Below are positions 44,130 through 51,791 of a stretch of 64,000 bases of DNA, piece by piece (the stretch's first letter is position 1; the number at the start of each line of letters is the position of its first letter). A model generated the notes under the pieces. That model ran no database searches. It was not told the DNA's origin and worked only from the letters and a program-made list of their open reading frames with translations. Source of the stretch: Bacillus sp. CH140a_4T (GTDB lineage: Bacteria > Bacillota > Bacilli > Bacillales > Bacillaceae_G); contig NZ_WBPF01000019.1 of NCBI RefSeq assembly GCF_008923725.1, positions 124,001-188,000 of the forward strand, given 5' to 3'. Position numbers and translations under genes: made by a program.

Positions 44130-45380
44130 TTATATTCTTTGGTTTTTAGGGAAATTCACTTCAAAACAAGTACCCTCTCCCCATTTGCTCTCTACTAATA
44201 TTTTCCCATAATGCTTTTCTACAATCCAATTTGCGATTGAAAGGCCTAATCCCGCTCCTTCTGACGCACTTCTCGCTTTATCACCTTGATAAAAACGATC
44301 AAATAATTTTGGGATGTCCTCATCTTTAACCCCTATCCCGTCATCTTTCACTCGTATACGAATTGAGCTGCTCGTTTGCGTACAATCGATTTGAATATGC
44401 CCGCCCCCATTTGTATACTTCATCGCATTATCTAACAATATGACCATCATTTGATGGATTCGCTCTCTATCACCCATAAATGATATGTCATGCTCTGCTT
44501 TCAATATCATCTCTTTTTCTTGATAGGAAGCAATCTCTTTATATGGCTCTACTATTTCTTCTAACAATGTATCCATTTCAAATGTTTTCTTATCCATCTC
44601 AATTTGATTAGAATCCGAACGTGCTAACAATAATAAATTAGCTACAAGCTTAGATAACCTTCTACACTCCTTTGAAATCGTAGAAATATCCATCGCTTTT
44701 TCTTCTATTGTCGCAGATGGTGACTGAAATAATATGTCTGTCTTGGATTGAATAACTGCAAGTGGTGTCCTTAATTCATGCGATGCATCCGACACGAATT
44801 GCTGCTGTTTTTCCCATGAATTTTGAATGGGTACGAGCGCCCTGCCAGCTAAGAAAAATCCAATTCCTATTGCACATAAACTTCCTACGCTACAACCTAT
44901 AACAAGAATTAAAAATAAAGTATTTAACATGTCTTTTTCAGCTGTTATATCGCGTACAATTTGAACTATTTTTCCATCTTGTTGAAATGCAAATGTCCTA
45001 AAATATAGTCCTTGCACTTCTATATCTTGCAAAGTTCCTAATTTCTTTGGCGAAAACTTTCCTAAATTGTCTTCAAAGATCAAACGTCTTTTGCCGTTTT
45101 CAACACCTATCTCCACTGTGTTTCCACTCCAAGTTAACTCCATTATCCTCGGATCCCCAATTGGAGGATATCCCCTCATTTTTTTAGGTAGTTTTTTATC
45201 ATTTGCATTCTTTCTATGCTGAACGGCTTTTTCTATCGATTCATTTACTCCACTATAAATCCGCTTATATGTGTACGAATAAATGATACTACCTAATACA
45301 CCTATCAAAATGATAAATACTAATGAATTCAATATAGTCAATCGAATGCGCGTCTTCTGAAACATACTTCCCTTCTTCAT
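44130..45380 (-). CDS. Sensor histidine kinase (OmpR-partner class)
   Basis: 416 residues. Helix 1 at ~14-36, a short extracellular region of ~115 residues with PKKMRGYPPIGDPRIMELTW, helix 2 ~150-175. The HisKA box carries His201 in SDASHELRTPLAVIQSKTD; HATPase motifs are LLDNAMKYT, KDDGIGVKDEDIPKLFDRFYQ and GAGLGLSIANWIVEKHYG. Closest in plan to YkoH-like kinases. It overlaps the regulator gene by 4 nt (co-translation). The stimulus is unknown; no target genes are apparent next to it. Confidence 0.92.
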   Translation of the reverse strand: MKKGSMFQKTRIRLTILNSLVFIILIGVLGSIIYSYTYKRIYSGVNESIEKAVQHRKNANDKKLPKKMRGYPPIGDPRIMELTWSGNTVEIGVENGKRRLIFEDNLGKFSPKKLGTLQDIEVQGLYFRTFAFQQDGKIVQIVRDITAEKDMLNTLFLILVIGCSVGSLCAIGIGFFLAGRALVPIQNSWEKQQQFVSDASHELRTPLAVIQSKTDILFQSPSATIEEKAMDISTISKECRRLSKLVANLLLLARSDSNQIEMDKKTFEMDTLLEEIVEPYKEIASYQEKEMILKAEHDISFMGDRERIHQMMVILLDNAMKYTNGGGHIQIDCTQTSSSIRIRVKDDGIGVKDEDIPKLFDRFYQGDKARSASEGAGLGLSIANWIVEKHYGKILVESKWGEGTCFEVNFPKNQRI

Positions 45381-46048
45381 TGTTCTTTTAATATATATCC
45401 AATACCTCGAACGGTTTGAATATCTTTCTGGTAACCGAATGGCTCTAATTTTTTACGTAAATGATGTACATATACTTCTACAATTGCTACTGTCGTATCT
45501 GAATCAAATCCCCAAACACGATCAAAAATTTGTTCACGCATTAAAATCTTTCCGCTATTTTGAACAAGGTACTCTAGAAGCTCATATTGTTTTAATGTTA
45601 GCTTCATACTTTGTCCATCTACTTGAACGTCTTTATCTTTTCCGAACAGTTCAATCCCTTTATAACGAATAGTCTGCTTTGTTGTTAAACTACCGCTTCG
45701 TCGTAATAAAGCACGAATTCTCGCTTTTAACTCTGGAGCCTGAAATGGCTTAACGATATAGTCATCCCCGCCAAAATCCAACCCTTTCACGCGATCTTCT
45801 AAAGAATCTCTCGCTGTCAAAAATAGGACTGGTGTTTCAATCTTTTCATCACGTATTTTTTGAATCACTTCAAAACCGTCCATTTCTGGCATCATCACAT
45901 CAAGCAAAATGGCATCATATATATTTTGTAACGCTAGAAATAATCCATCTTCTCCATTCAATGCTGTATCTACTTCAAATTCATCGCGTAATATTTGGAC
46001 AATGGACTCTAATAAAGAAGCATTATCTTCTACTACGAGTAAGCGCAT
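45377..46048 (-). CDS. OmpR-family response regulator
   Basis: 223 residues from ATG 46048 (GGAAGGTGAG upstream; the frame extends 9 codons further without a good site). Receiver with Glu7/Asp8, phospho-Asp50 in LLDVMMPEMDG, TARDS and VKPF. The winged helix (about 128-222) has LTLKQYELLEYLVQNSG and VAIVEVYVHHLRKKLE. It heads a two-gene operon with the kinase. Length and motifs are complete. Confidence 0.92.
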   Translation of the reverse strand: MRLLVVEDNASLLESIVQILRDEFEVDTALNGEDGLFLALQNIYDAILLDVMMPEMDGFEVIQKIRDEKIETPVLFLTARDSLEDRVKGLDFGGDDYIVKPFQAPELKARIRALLRRSGSLTTKQTIRYKGIELFGKDKDVQVDGQSMKLTLKQYELLEYLVQNSGKILMREQIFDRVWGFDSDTTVAIVEVYVHHLRKKLEPFGYQKDIQTVRGIGYILKEQ

Positions 46049-46162
46049 ATTCTCACCTTCCGCCATATTGTTCAATTCTATTTATAATTATATTTTAACG
46101 TTTTTCTCAATATAAAATTAGGAAGATTTATTATAAAAGCTCTTCCTTAAATTTTGCTTAAT

Positions 46163-46208
46163 AAAAAGTTGAAAGAAATAAGACTCCTCTCATCTCTTTC
46201 AACTTTTT
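46163..46208 (-). terminator. Terminator of the metallophosphatase gene
   Basis: 14-bp perfect arms AAAAAGTTGAAAGA (46163-46176) and TCTTTCAACTTTTT (46195-46208), 18-nt loop; overlaps the last codons. Confidence 0.75.
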
Positions 46209-46903
46209 ACTGCGTATACCTTTTGACTCGGCAATTCTAAACAATTTAACTGACCACCATATACAGCACCGCCATCAATCCCTATAATACGATTGCTCCC
46301 AAAATACACGCCACAATTTTCACTACCATGAAGCGTTTTTGTTTCCGTATGGCCAAATACAACAACCTTTTCCCCGCTATATCCATTATGAAACTCATTA
46401 CGAATCCACATTAACGTATATGGTTCACATTCAGAAACTCGTCTCATTGGCTCAACACCAGCATGTACAAATATATACTCTTCTGTTTCAATGTAAGGAT
46501 CTAATTCTTGAATAAACTTTACATGTTCATCTAATACACGCGATTGTAAAATCGGTTTTTGGAAATTCCCCTCATTAACCACAATATCTTCTTCTACAAA
46601 TCCATAACTATATAAAGTCTTATCTCCACCATTTCTTTTTACCCAATGGTTCCATGAACGTTCCTCATCCGTCGTTAACGCCTTAATCATCATATCTTCA
46701 TGATTGCCCTTTAGAACGAGGGCTCCCTCTTCTTTTAACGCTTTTACCTTTTCAATTACTGCACGCGCATTTGGACCACGATCCACATAATCCCCTAATA
46801 AAATTAATTGATCCTTTCTTGCATCGTATTGAGCTTCTTCCAATAACTGTTCGAACTTTTCTATTTCTCCATGAATATCACTAATAACAAGAATTCTTTT
46901 CAT
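46199..46903 (-). CDS. Metallophosphoesterase (PPP-family serine/threonine phosphatase-like)
   Basis: 234-residue cytosolic dinuclear-metal phosphatase. All PPP signature blocks are present: SDIHGE (GDxHG position, residues 8-13), LLGDYVDRGPNA (about 35-46), LKGNHEDMM (about 64-72), a His in FVHAGVEP and VVFGHTET, and GIDGGAVYGGQLNCLEL at the end. This is the set found in bacterial Ser/Thr phosphatases and in ApaH-like Ap4A hydrolases, so either protein dephosphorylation or dinucleotide cleavage is possible; PrpE of B. subtilis is a relative of similar size. It is monocistronic. Confidence 0.87.
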   Translation of the reverse strand: MKRILVISDIHGEIEKFEQLLEEAQYDARKDQLILLGDYVDRGPNARAVIEKVKALKEEGALVLKGNHEDMMIKALTTDEERSWNHWVKRNGGDKTLYSYGFVEEDIVVNEGNFQKPILQSRVLDEHVKFIQELDPYIETEEYIFVHAGVEPMRRVSECEPYTLMWIRNEFHNGYSGEKVVVFGHTETKTLHGSENCGVYFGSNRIIGIDGGAVYGGQLNCLELPSQKVYAVKS

Positions 46904-46999
46904 ATTATCCCCTTCTTTCTAAACCACTCTCTTTCTAATTATAGTTCAAAACAACAGAAACTTCTGAACTCATATTTATTACAAACAAAACGATTATCC

Positions 47000-47063
47000 T
47001 TACAACAATGTAAGTCTCTTGTCATCCAATTCGATAGTTGCAATTGCTATATTTCCTTATACT
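47000..47063 (+). promoter_or_regulatory. BceR-type box and promoter of peptide module 2
   Basis: TTACAACAATGTAA (47000-47013), GTCA 7 nt further, TTCGATAG, and TATACT (47058-47063) 44 bp after the box. Same layout as at 34715. Confidence 0.6.
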
Positions 47064-47104
47064 GAAAGTAAGAAATGAAACAAAAAAACAAGGAGAGATG
47101 AGAC

Positions 47105-47188
47105 ATGAAAAAAGTGATGGAAGTTGTAGTAGCAGTGGCAGAGGTTTTCGTAAATGGCAAACAAGTTGCAATGGAGTTAAACAAATAA
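47105..47188 (+). CDS. 27-residue peptide, module 2
   Basis: ATG 47105 with AAGGAGAG upstream. The product reads MKKVMEVVVAVAEVF then VNGKQVAMELNK, homologous over its whole length to the peptide at 34812. The untranslated leader (ACTGAAAGTAAGAAATGA…AAGGAGAGATGAGA) and the 3' segment (CTTCTTCATT…TTTTGAT, about 47240-47257) are also shared, so the repeated unit is about 250 bp, not just the ORF. No signal peptide, no cysteine. Conservative changes only (Ile/Val/Met, Leu/Phe) support a folded or membrane-binding helix. Function unknown. Confidence 0.7.
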   Translation: MKKVMEVVVAVAEVFVNGKQVAMELNK

Positions 47189-47275
47189 TGAAAAGGACAA
47201 GATTTATTCTAGACCCTTTACTCATATAAAAGAGATAAGACTTCTTCATTTTTTTGATCCCTTGTCTCCTTGTAA

Positions 47276-47310
47276 AGAAAGCCGTATCCTTTTTCAGGAT
47301 ACGGCTTTCT
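47276..47310. terminator. Terminator after peptide module 2
   Basis: AGAAAGCCGTATCC (47276-47289) and GGATACGGCTTTCT (47297-47310), 7-nt loop. Confidence 0.85.
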
Positions 47311-47477
47311 CTTATTACCATGTTTCATTTACACACTTTATTATTCCTTTTACTATGTATCTATCCCCTCAAATAATTTTTTCAAAACAAAAATCCCATT
47401 TACATACACATTACTGAATCCATCATACGAAATGACTTCTTCATTCTGTCTATCTAAATGGGATTATTTCATACTTG

Positions 47478-48275
47478 TTATTCCACCGGTTGTGGTTGTG
47501 GCTGTATTACTTCATTCGCTCCAGCTACCCTCAACATATTTGCAATATCTTTAAAACCTCTTTTTTCAGCATATTGCAATGGCGTAATATTTTCCTTATT
47601 GGCCATATTTACATCTGCCCCGTGGTCAATAAGTATTTGAATTACTTTCTTATGATTTTCACTACCATTTCCTAATACGATTGCTTCTACTAAAGCTGTT
47701 CCACCACGAGCATTTCTATAATTCACATCAATATCTGTATGCTCTAACAATTCTTTTACGACCTCTACATGGCCACGTTCAGATGCAGAAATGAGTGCTG
47801 TTCCACCTGATTTAGTAATTTCTTTCGTATTAACCCCTGCATTAATTAGTAGCTTTACAATGTCTGTATATCCTTCTCTACTTGCATAAAGAAATGGATT
47901 GCTTTGTTTCTCATCTTTACTTTCCATATTAGCACCTGCACCAATTAACGCTTTAACTGTCTCTACGTGATTTTGATACGTTGCTGCAAGGATAGGCGTT
48001 TCTCCGTTGTCACCTTCTACATTTATATTGGCTCCATCTTGAATCAGCTTCATAGCCGTTTCTGTGTCTCCAAGAGTCGCAGAAAGTAGCAACTGTTTGT
48101 CCATTAAATTTATACTTTTTTCTTCCTTAGATTCTTCCTGTTCTTTATGCTTTTCTTTTTTCTTTTCGTTTTTCACATGAACCGGTTTCGATTCTGGCTC
48201 CTCTTGCTTATCGCAAGCCACTACCGTCATTAAAAGTCCTAATAACATACATAATAAAATTTTTTGTTTTCTCAC
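47478..48275 (-). CDS. Ankyrin-repeat lipoprotein
   Basis: 265 residues from GTG 48275 (AGGAG 8 nt upstream); the longer frame to 48314 lacks a site. Lipoprotein signal with lipobox TVVAC, Cys21. Then a very charged Lys/Glu linker (about 25-55) and six ankyrin repeats (about 60-250), e.g. GETPILAATYQNHVETVKAL, GGTALISASERGHVEVVKEL, and ITPLQYAEKRGFKDIANML; the tail ends PQPQPVE. Ankyrin domains bind proteins; exported bacterial ones are uncommon outside periplasmic catalase partners (AnkB) and effectors. Outside a Gram-positive membrane it may scaffold or shield an enzyme. Partner unknown; it is alone in its transcription unit. Confidence 0.85.
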   Translation of the reverse strand: MRKQKILLCMLLGLLMTVVACDKQEEPESKPVHVKNEKKKEKHKEQEESKEEKSINLMDKQLLLSATLGDTETAMKLIQDGANINVEGDNGETPILAATYQNHVETVKALIGAGANMESKDEKQSNPFLYASREGYTDIVKLLINAGVNTKEITKSGGTALISASERGHVEVVKELLEHTDIDVNYRNARGGTALVEAIVLGNGSENHKKVIQILIDHGADVNMANKENITPLQYAEKRGFKDIANMLRVAGANEVIQPQPQPVE

Positions 48276-48386
48276 AACTACAGCTCCTATGAAAGATAAT
48301 GTTTTCTTAACCATTCCTCCATCACATACAATAACTCTTCTTGATTACATTTATCCATAAGCCCTTTATATTCCTTCTTTAATCGG

Positions 48387-48416
48387 ATTATCTAAACTTA
48401 TACCTATGTTTCTCAA
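48387..48416 (-). promoter_or_regulatory. Putative promoter of the ankyrin lipoprotein gene
   Basis: Reverse-strand TTGAGA (48416-48411), 18-bp spacer, GATAAT (48392-48387). The rest of the 48276-48571 gap shows no ORF or strong structure. Confidence 0.35.
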
Positions 48417-48571
48417 CCTATATTAGCGAAGCAATTAGTTTAGCACGATTTTACCGCATTTGTATACATTTCTAAAAAGTACATACATGATTGCTTTAGG
48501 TTACTATATTCCATTGTAACCGTTCTTCTAAAATTTTTACACCTTTTCTATATTTGCACTTGAGTAATACT

Positions 48572-48598
48572 AAAAAAAGACAACTATGATAGTTGTCT
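48572..48598 (-). terminator. Terminator of the NosL-like gene
   Basis: AGACAACTA (48578-48586) and TAGTTGTCT (48590-48598), 3-nt loop, seven-T run on the reverse strand. Confidence 0.85.
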
Positions 48599-48608
48599 CT
48601 TACTAGTA

Positions 48609-49112
48609 TTAATGATGACCACCGTGATTTCCCTTTTTCGGATTCCCCATCATCTCTTTATTCATTTCCCATTTATGCTCTGCTAGCTCTTTATATGAAA
48701 GAACTTTCCCTTTATAGTTAGACACGAAGCTTTCCGCATCCTTTTTATTTTCAAATGAAATGACATTATAAGACATCGGTGTCGTTATTGTTTTATCATA
48801 TACGTAAGTCGCATCTTCTAATGAAATCCACTCTTTCGAATCATAATCTCGAACAAATTTTTCTTTCGTCTTTTCACCTGGATTAATCTCCATCCATTTA
48901 TACATACAACCGATATCATCAAACTTTAACGCTTTTCCATTTTCTAAAATAACTTCTGTTGCAAATTGATTATCCATTACCCCAATTTGGCAAATATCAC
49001 ACTTATCATGTTTCTCATCAATTGCCACTGCCTCTGCTCGTTTCTTACCACATCCTACTATTGTAAAGACAAGGAATAAGCATATAGCAAGCATCGCATA
49101 CTTTGTTCTCAT
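48609..49112 (-). CDS. NosL-family copper-binding lipoprotein
   Basis: 167 residues. Lipoprotein signal peptide with lipobox TIVGC (Cys21). The NosL domain follows: KCDICQIGVMDNQFATEV with the Cys38-x-x-Cys41 pair and nearby Met, a second half FDDIGCMYKWM, and AESFVSNYKGKVLSYKELAE. The His/Met-rich tail ends in HGGHH, a further likely Cu(I)/Zn site. NosL normally serves copper delivery to nitrous-oxide reductase, but no nos genes are in this window; orphan NosL proteins occur in Bacillus, where a general copper-handling or cytochrome-oxidase role is possible. Monocistronic with terminator. Confidence 0.85.
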   Translation of the reverse strand: MRTKYAMLAICLFLVFTIVGCGKKRAEAVAIDEKHDKCDICQIGVMDNQFATEVILENGKALKFDDIGCMYKWMEINPGEKTKEKFVRDYDSKEWISLEDATYVYDKTITTPMSYNVISFENKKDAESFVSNYKGKVLSYKELAEHKWEMNKEMMGNPKKGNHGGHH

Positions 49113-49207
49113 TTTATTTCCTCCCTAACCGTATCTTCTACAAGGAGCATATCAAAAACTTGTGTGCGATTTGTGAAAAAACAATGTGGCTTTTGTAATA
49201 TATGGAA

Positions 49208-49239
49208 CAAAAAAGATGTGTAGTCATTTCTACACATCT
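49208..49239 (-). terminator. Terminator of the lipoyl-like gene
   Basis: AGATGTGTAG (49214-49223) and CTACACATCT (49230-49239), 6-nt loop, T run on the reverse strand. Confidence 0.85.
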
Positions 49240-49243
49240 CTCA

Positions 49244-49498
49244 TCATTCACAACCTGTAATTAATAAATCGTCTTCTAACTTAACTAATAATGTATCTGT
49301 ATGAATTTGCTGCCCAACAACTACATTTACTAATCTTATATTTCCACTGATACCGATCGCAACTTTTTCAAGTTCACCGTTATTTTTTTGGATCATCATT
49401 AATTTTTCCCACTCATATACGTAAGAAGATTCATTAACAAAAATCTCCTCTACTTTTCCTTCATAAGAGCTATAAATCTCTTCCATTCTCGTTTTCAT
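49244..49498 (-). CDS. Small biotinyl/lipoyl-like domain protein without a standard modified lysine
   Basis: 84 residues from ATG 49498 (GGGAG 10 nt upstream; longer frame unsupported). The chain follows the two-halves of a biotinyl/lipoyl beta-barrel: GKVEEIFVNESSYVYEWEKL in the first half and SGNIRLVNVVVGQQIHTDTL then LVKLEDDL in the second. At the hairpin where carrier proteins show the EAMKM or DKA lysine turn, this protein has NNGELEK, so post-translational modification is doubtful. Similar barrels act as HlyD-type hinges. No partner is adjacent; the next gene upstream is the divergent citrate transporter. Function unknown. Confidence 0.7.
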   Translation of the reverse strand: MKTRMEEIYSSYEGKVEEIFVNESSYVYEWEKLMMIQKNNGELEKVAIGISGNIRLVNVVVGQQIHTDTLLVKLEDDLLITGCE

Positions 49499-49717
49499 AT
49501 AAAATCTACTCCCTATGTCACACTTCAATATTTTCATCTTATTCTACCATTCTTACGGATGGCGGCTTACTTTTTAAAAAATTCAAATTAACTACCGTGA
49601 ACAAAATGACCAAAATAAAAATTATGCTTCTAATGATGTTATTTTTCAAATTATTTACCATTTGAATGAATGATTTTATGATAAACAAAAAACATTTTTC
49701 TGAATTTTCATTCCATT

Positions 49718-49732
49718 TTGAAAGCGCAATCA
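49718..49732 (+). promoter_or_regulatory. cre site upstream of citM
   Basis: TTGAAAGCGCAATCA meets the cre consensus at every fixed base. It sits 19 bp before the ATG, directly in front of the GAGGGGGAG ribosome-binding site, so CcpA would act downstream of or at the transcription start. Confidence 0.7.
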
Positions 49733-49751
49733 TTTTTGAGGGGGAGATTAC

Positions 49752-51056
49752 ATGTTAGCACTACTTGGATTTACGATGGTACTTGTCTTTATGTTTTTAA
49801 TTATGACGAAACGTATGTCAGCACTAGTAGCATTAATATTAATTCCAATTACTTTCGCATTAATTGGAGGCTTCTATGCAGACATGGGACCTATGATGTT
49901 AGAGGGAATTCAAAAACTTGCACCTACCGGTATTATGCTTATGTTTGCTATTTTGTATTTCGGAATTATGATTGATAGCGGTTTATTCGATCCTGTCATT
50001 AGTCGGATTTTGAAATTTGTAAAAGGAGATCCTTTAAAAATTGTTGTTGGTACAGCGATTCTTACGATTATCGTTTCATTAGATGGGGATGGAACAACGA
50101 CATATATGATTACTGTTTCCGCAATGTACCCACTATATAAACGCCTTGGAATGAATCCACTTATATTAGCTGGGGTTGTTATGTTAGGGGCAGGAGTGAC
50201 AAACCTTACACCGTGGGGCGGACCGACAGCTCGTGTTATGAGTGCTCTTGGACTAGACGCATCAGAGCTCTTTACACCACTTATACCAGGAATGATCGCG
50301 GGTGCCATTTGGGTCGTTTTCGTTGCTTACTACCTTGGCAAAAAAGAAAGAAAACGTCTAGGAATTATGGATGTACAATATTTAAAACAAATGCAAACGA
50401 TGGATGAGCAAGCTGCAACAGTAGAAGCTGCTGTTCATAAACGCCCTAAACTTCTATGGATTAACTTTTTATTAACTGTTACCTTACTTGTCTGTCTCAT
50501 ACTAGAAGTTATGCCGTTACCTGTTTTATTTACAATTGCTTTCGCTATTGCTGTTATGCTTAACTATCCAAACTTAGAACAACAGAAAGAACGTATTGCT
50601 TCTCACGCAGGAAACGTATTAGCGGTTGTTTCTCTCGTATTTGCCGCTGGAGTTTTCACTGGTATTTTATCAGGAACTAAAATGGTAGATGCAATGGCTC
50701 AAAGTGTAGTCACTCTTATACCAGACGCTCTTGGACCACAACTACCAATTATTACAGCTCTTCTTAGTATGCCGTTCACATTTTTCATGTCCAATGATGC
50801 ATTTTACTTCGGCGTATTACCTATTTTAACGAAAGCTGCCGCTGCTTACGGAATTAGTGCAGCTGAAATGGGACGTGCTTCTTTACTCGGTCAACCTGTT
50901 CACTTACTGAGTCCCCTCGTTGCTTCCACTTATTTATTAGTCGGTATGGCAAAGGTTGATTTTGGTGAACACCAACGATTTACGTTACTTTGGGCTGTTG
51001 GAACGACAATGGTGATGTTGATTACTGGAATTGTAATTGGGATTATTCCAATATAA
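49752..51056 (+). CDS. citM: Citrate transporter, CitMHS family
   Basis: 434-residue membrane protein, the length of B. subtilis CitM (433). About 12 hydrophobic helices. CitMHS landmarks: LGFTMVLVFMFLIMTKRMSAL at the start, LDGDGTTTYMITVSAMYPLY (about 114-133), NLTPWGGPTARVMSALG (about 153-169), and in the second half SNDAFYFGVLPILTKAAAAYG (about 345-365) and LLGQPVHLLSPLVASTYLLVG. It takes up citrate complexed with divalent metal ions plus protons. GAGGGGGAG lies before ATG 49752. The citS-citT genes lie convergent behind it, separated by a bidirectional terminator, and a perfect cre site precedes the gene. Confidence 0.93.
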   Translation: MLALLGFTMVLVFMFLIMTKRMSALVALILIPITFALIGGFYADMGPMMLEGIQKLAPTGIMLMFAILYFGIMIDSGLFDPVISRILKFVKGDPLKIVVGTAILTIIVSLDGDGTTTYMITVSAMYPLYKRLGMNPLILAGVVMLGAGVTNLTPWGGPTARVMSALGLDASELFTPLIPGMIAGAIWVVFVAYYLGKKERKRLGIMDVQYLKQMQTMDEQAATVEAAVHKRPKLLWINFLLTVTLLVCLILEVMPLPVLFTIAFAIAVMLNYPNLEQQKERIASHAGNVLAVVSLVFAAGVFTGILSGTKMVDAMAQSVVTLIPDALGPQLPIITALLSMPFTFFMSNDAFYFGVLPILTKAAAAYGISAAEMGRASLLGQPVHLLSPLVASTYLLVGMAKVDFGEHQRFTLLWAVGTTMVMLITGIVIGIIPI

Positions 51057-51060
51057 GATA

Positions 51061-51096
51061 AACAACAGTAGAGGACATATACCCTCTACTGTTGTT
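51061..51096. terminator. Bidirectional terminator between citM and citT
   Basis: Perfect 14-bp arms AACAACAGTAGAGG (51061-51074) and CCTCTACTGTTGTT (51083-51096), 8-nt loop. Confidence 0.85.
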
Positions 51097-51098
51097 TA

Positions 51099-51791
51099 TT
51101 ATGAAGAAACAAGAAAATACCGTCTCTCTGGTCTCCCTACACTCCCATATATAAGCTCCGCATGAACTTTCTTTCCAGATATTAAATACTCTAAATAACG
51201 CCTCGCTGTTGATCGGCTCACCCCAACCATTGAGCTTAACACTTCTGCCGTAATACCTTCTTCATCAACTGTTAACATATGCTTTTTTATTTTTGCTAAA
51301 GTTAAAGGATCTATCCCTTTCGGGGCATATTCTATGTCATTTCCCTTTACGCCTCTTTGAGACCATAAATGTTCAATTTGCTCTATAGATAATTGATTAG
51401 TTTTCTTTAACTGCACAATCTTTTTTTGGTAAATTTCCAAACTCGCCTTAAATCGATCAAACATAAGTGGCTTTACGATATAATCTGTTACTCCGCCTCG
51501 TAAAGCGTGCCTTACTACATCTGTTTCCGATGCAGCTGTAATCATAATAATATCTGTATCATGTAAATTATGCCTAATATACGTGACAAGTTCCGTTCCT
51601 TGCATATCAGGTAAGTACACGTCTAATAAAACGAGCTGTGGCTTCACAAGGTCTAGCCATTCTTTCGCTTGTTCTCCATTCGTTGCTGTTCCAATTACTT
51701 TAAATCCCTCAACCTTTTCAGTAAAACGCCGATGAATGTCCGCAATGCGAATATCATCTTCTACAATCAATACTTCAATCTCCTCACCCAT
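51099..51791 (-). CDS. citT: CitT-like response regulator
   Basis: 230 residues from ATG 51791 (a GTG one codon earlier is also possible). Receiver domain with Glu11/Asp12/Asp13, phospho-Asp57 in LLDVYLPDMQG and VKPLMFDRF. C-terminal CitB-type HTH with TLAKIKKHMLTVDEEGITAE and VGVSRSTARRYLEYL. Most likely activates citM in the presence of citrate. Start overlaps the kinase stop, so the pair is translationally coupled. It is clearly paralogous to the MalR-like protein at 37717. Confidence 0.9.
   Translation of the reverse strand: MGEEIEVLIVEDDIRIADIHRRFTEKVEGFKVIGTATNGEQAKEWLDLVKPQLVLLDVYLPDMQGTELVTYIRHNLHDTDIIMITAASETDVVRHALRGGVTDYIVKPLMFDRFKASLEIYQKKIVQLKKTNQLSIEQIEHLWSQRGVKGNDIEYAPKGIDPLTLAKIKKHMLTVDEEGITAEVLSSMVGVSRSTARRYLEYLISGKKVHAELIYGSVGRPERRYFLVSS

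Noticed and set aside
49539-49733. 64-codon reverse-strand ORF with a hydrophobic stretch
   Set aside because: Its start overlaps the citM cre site, there is no ribosome-binding site, and the region is simply AT-rich promoter DNA.
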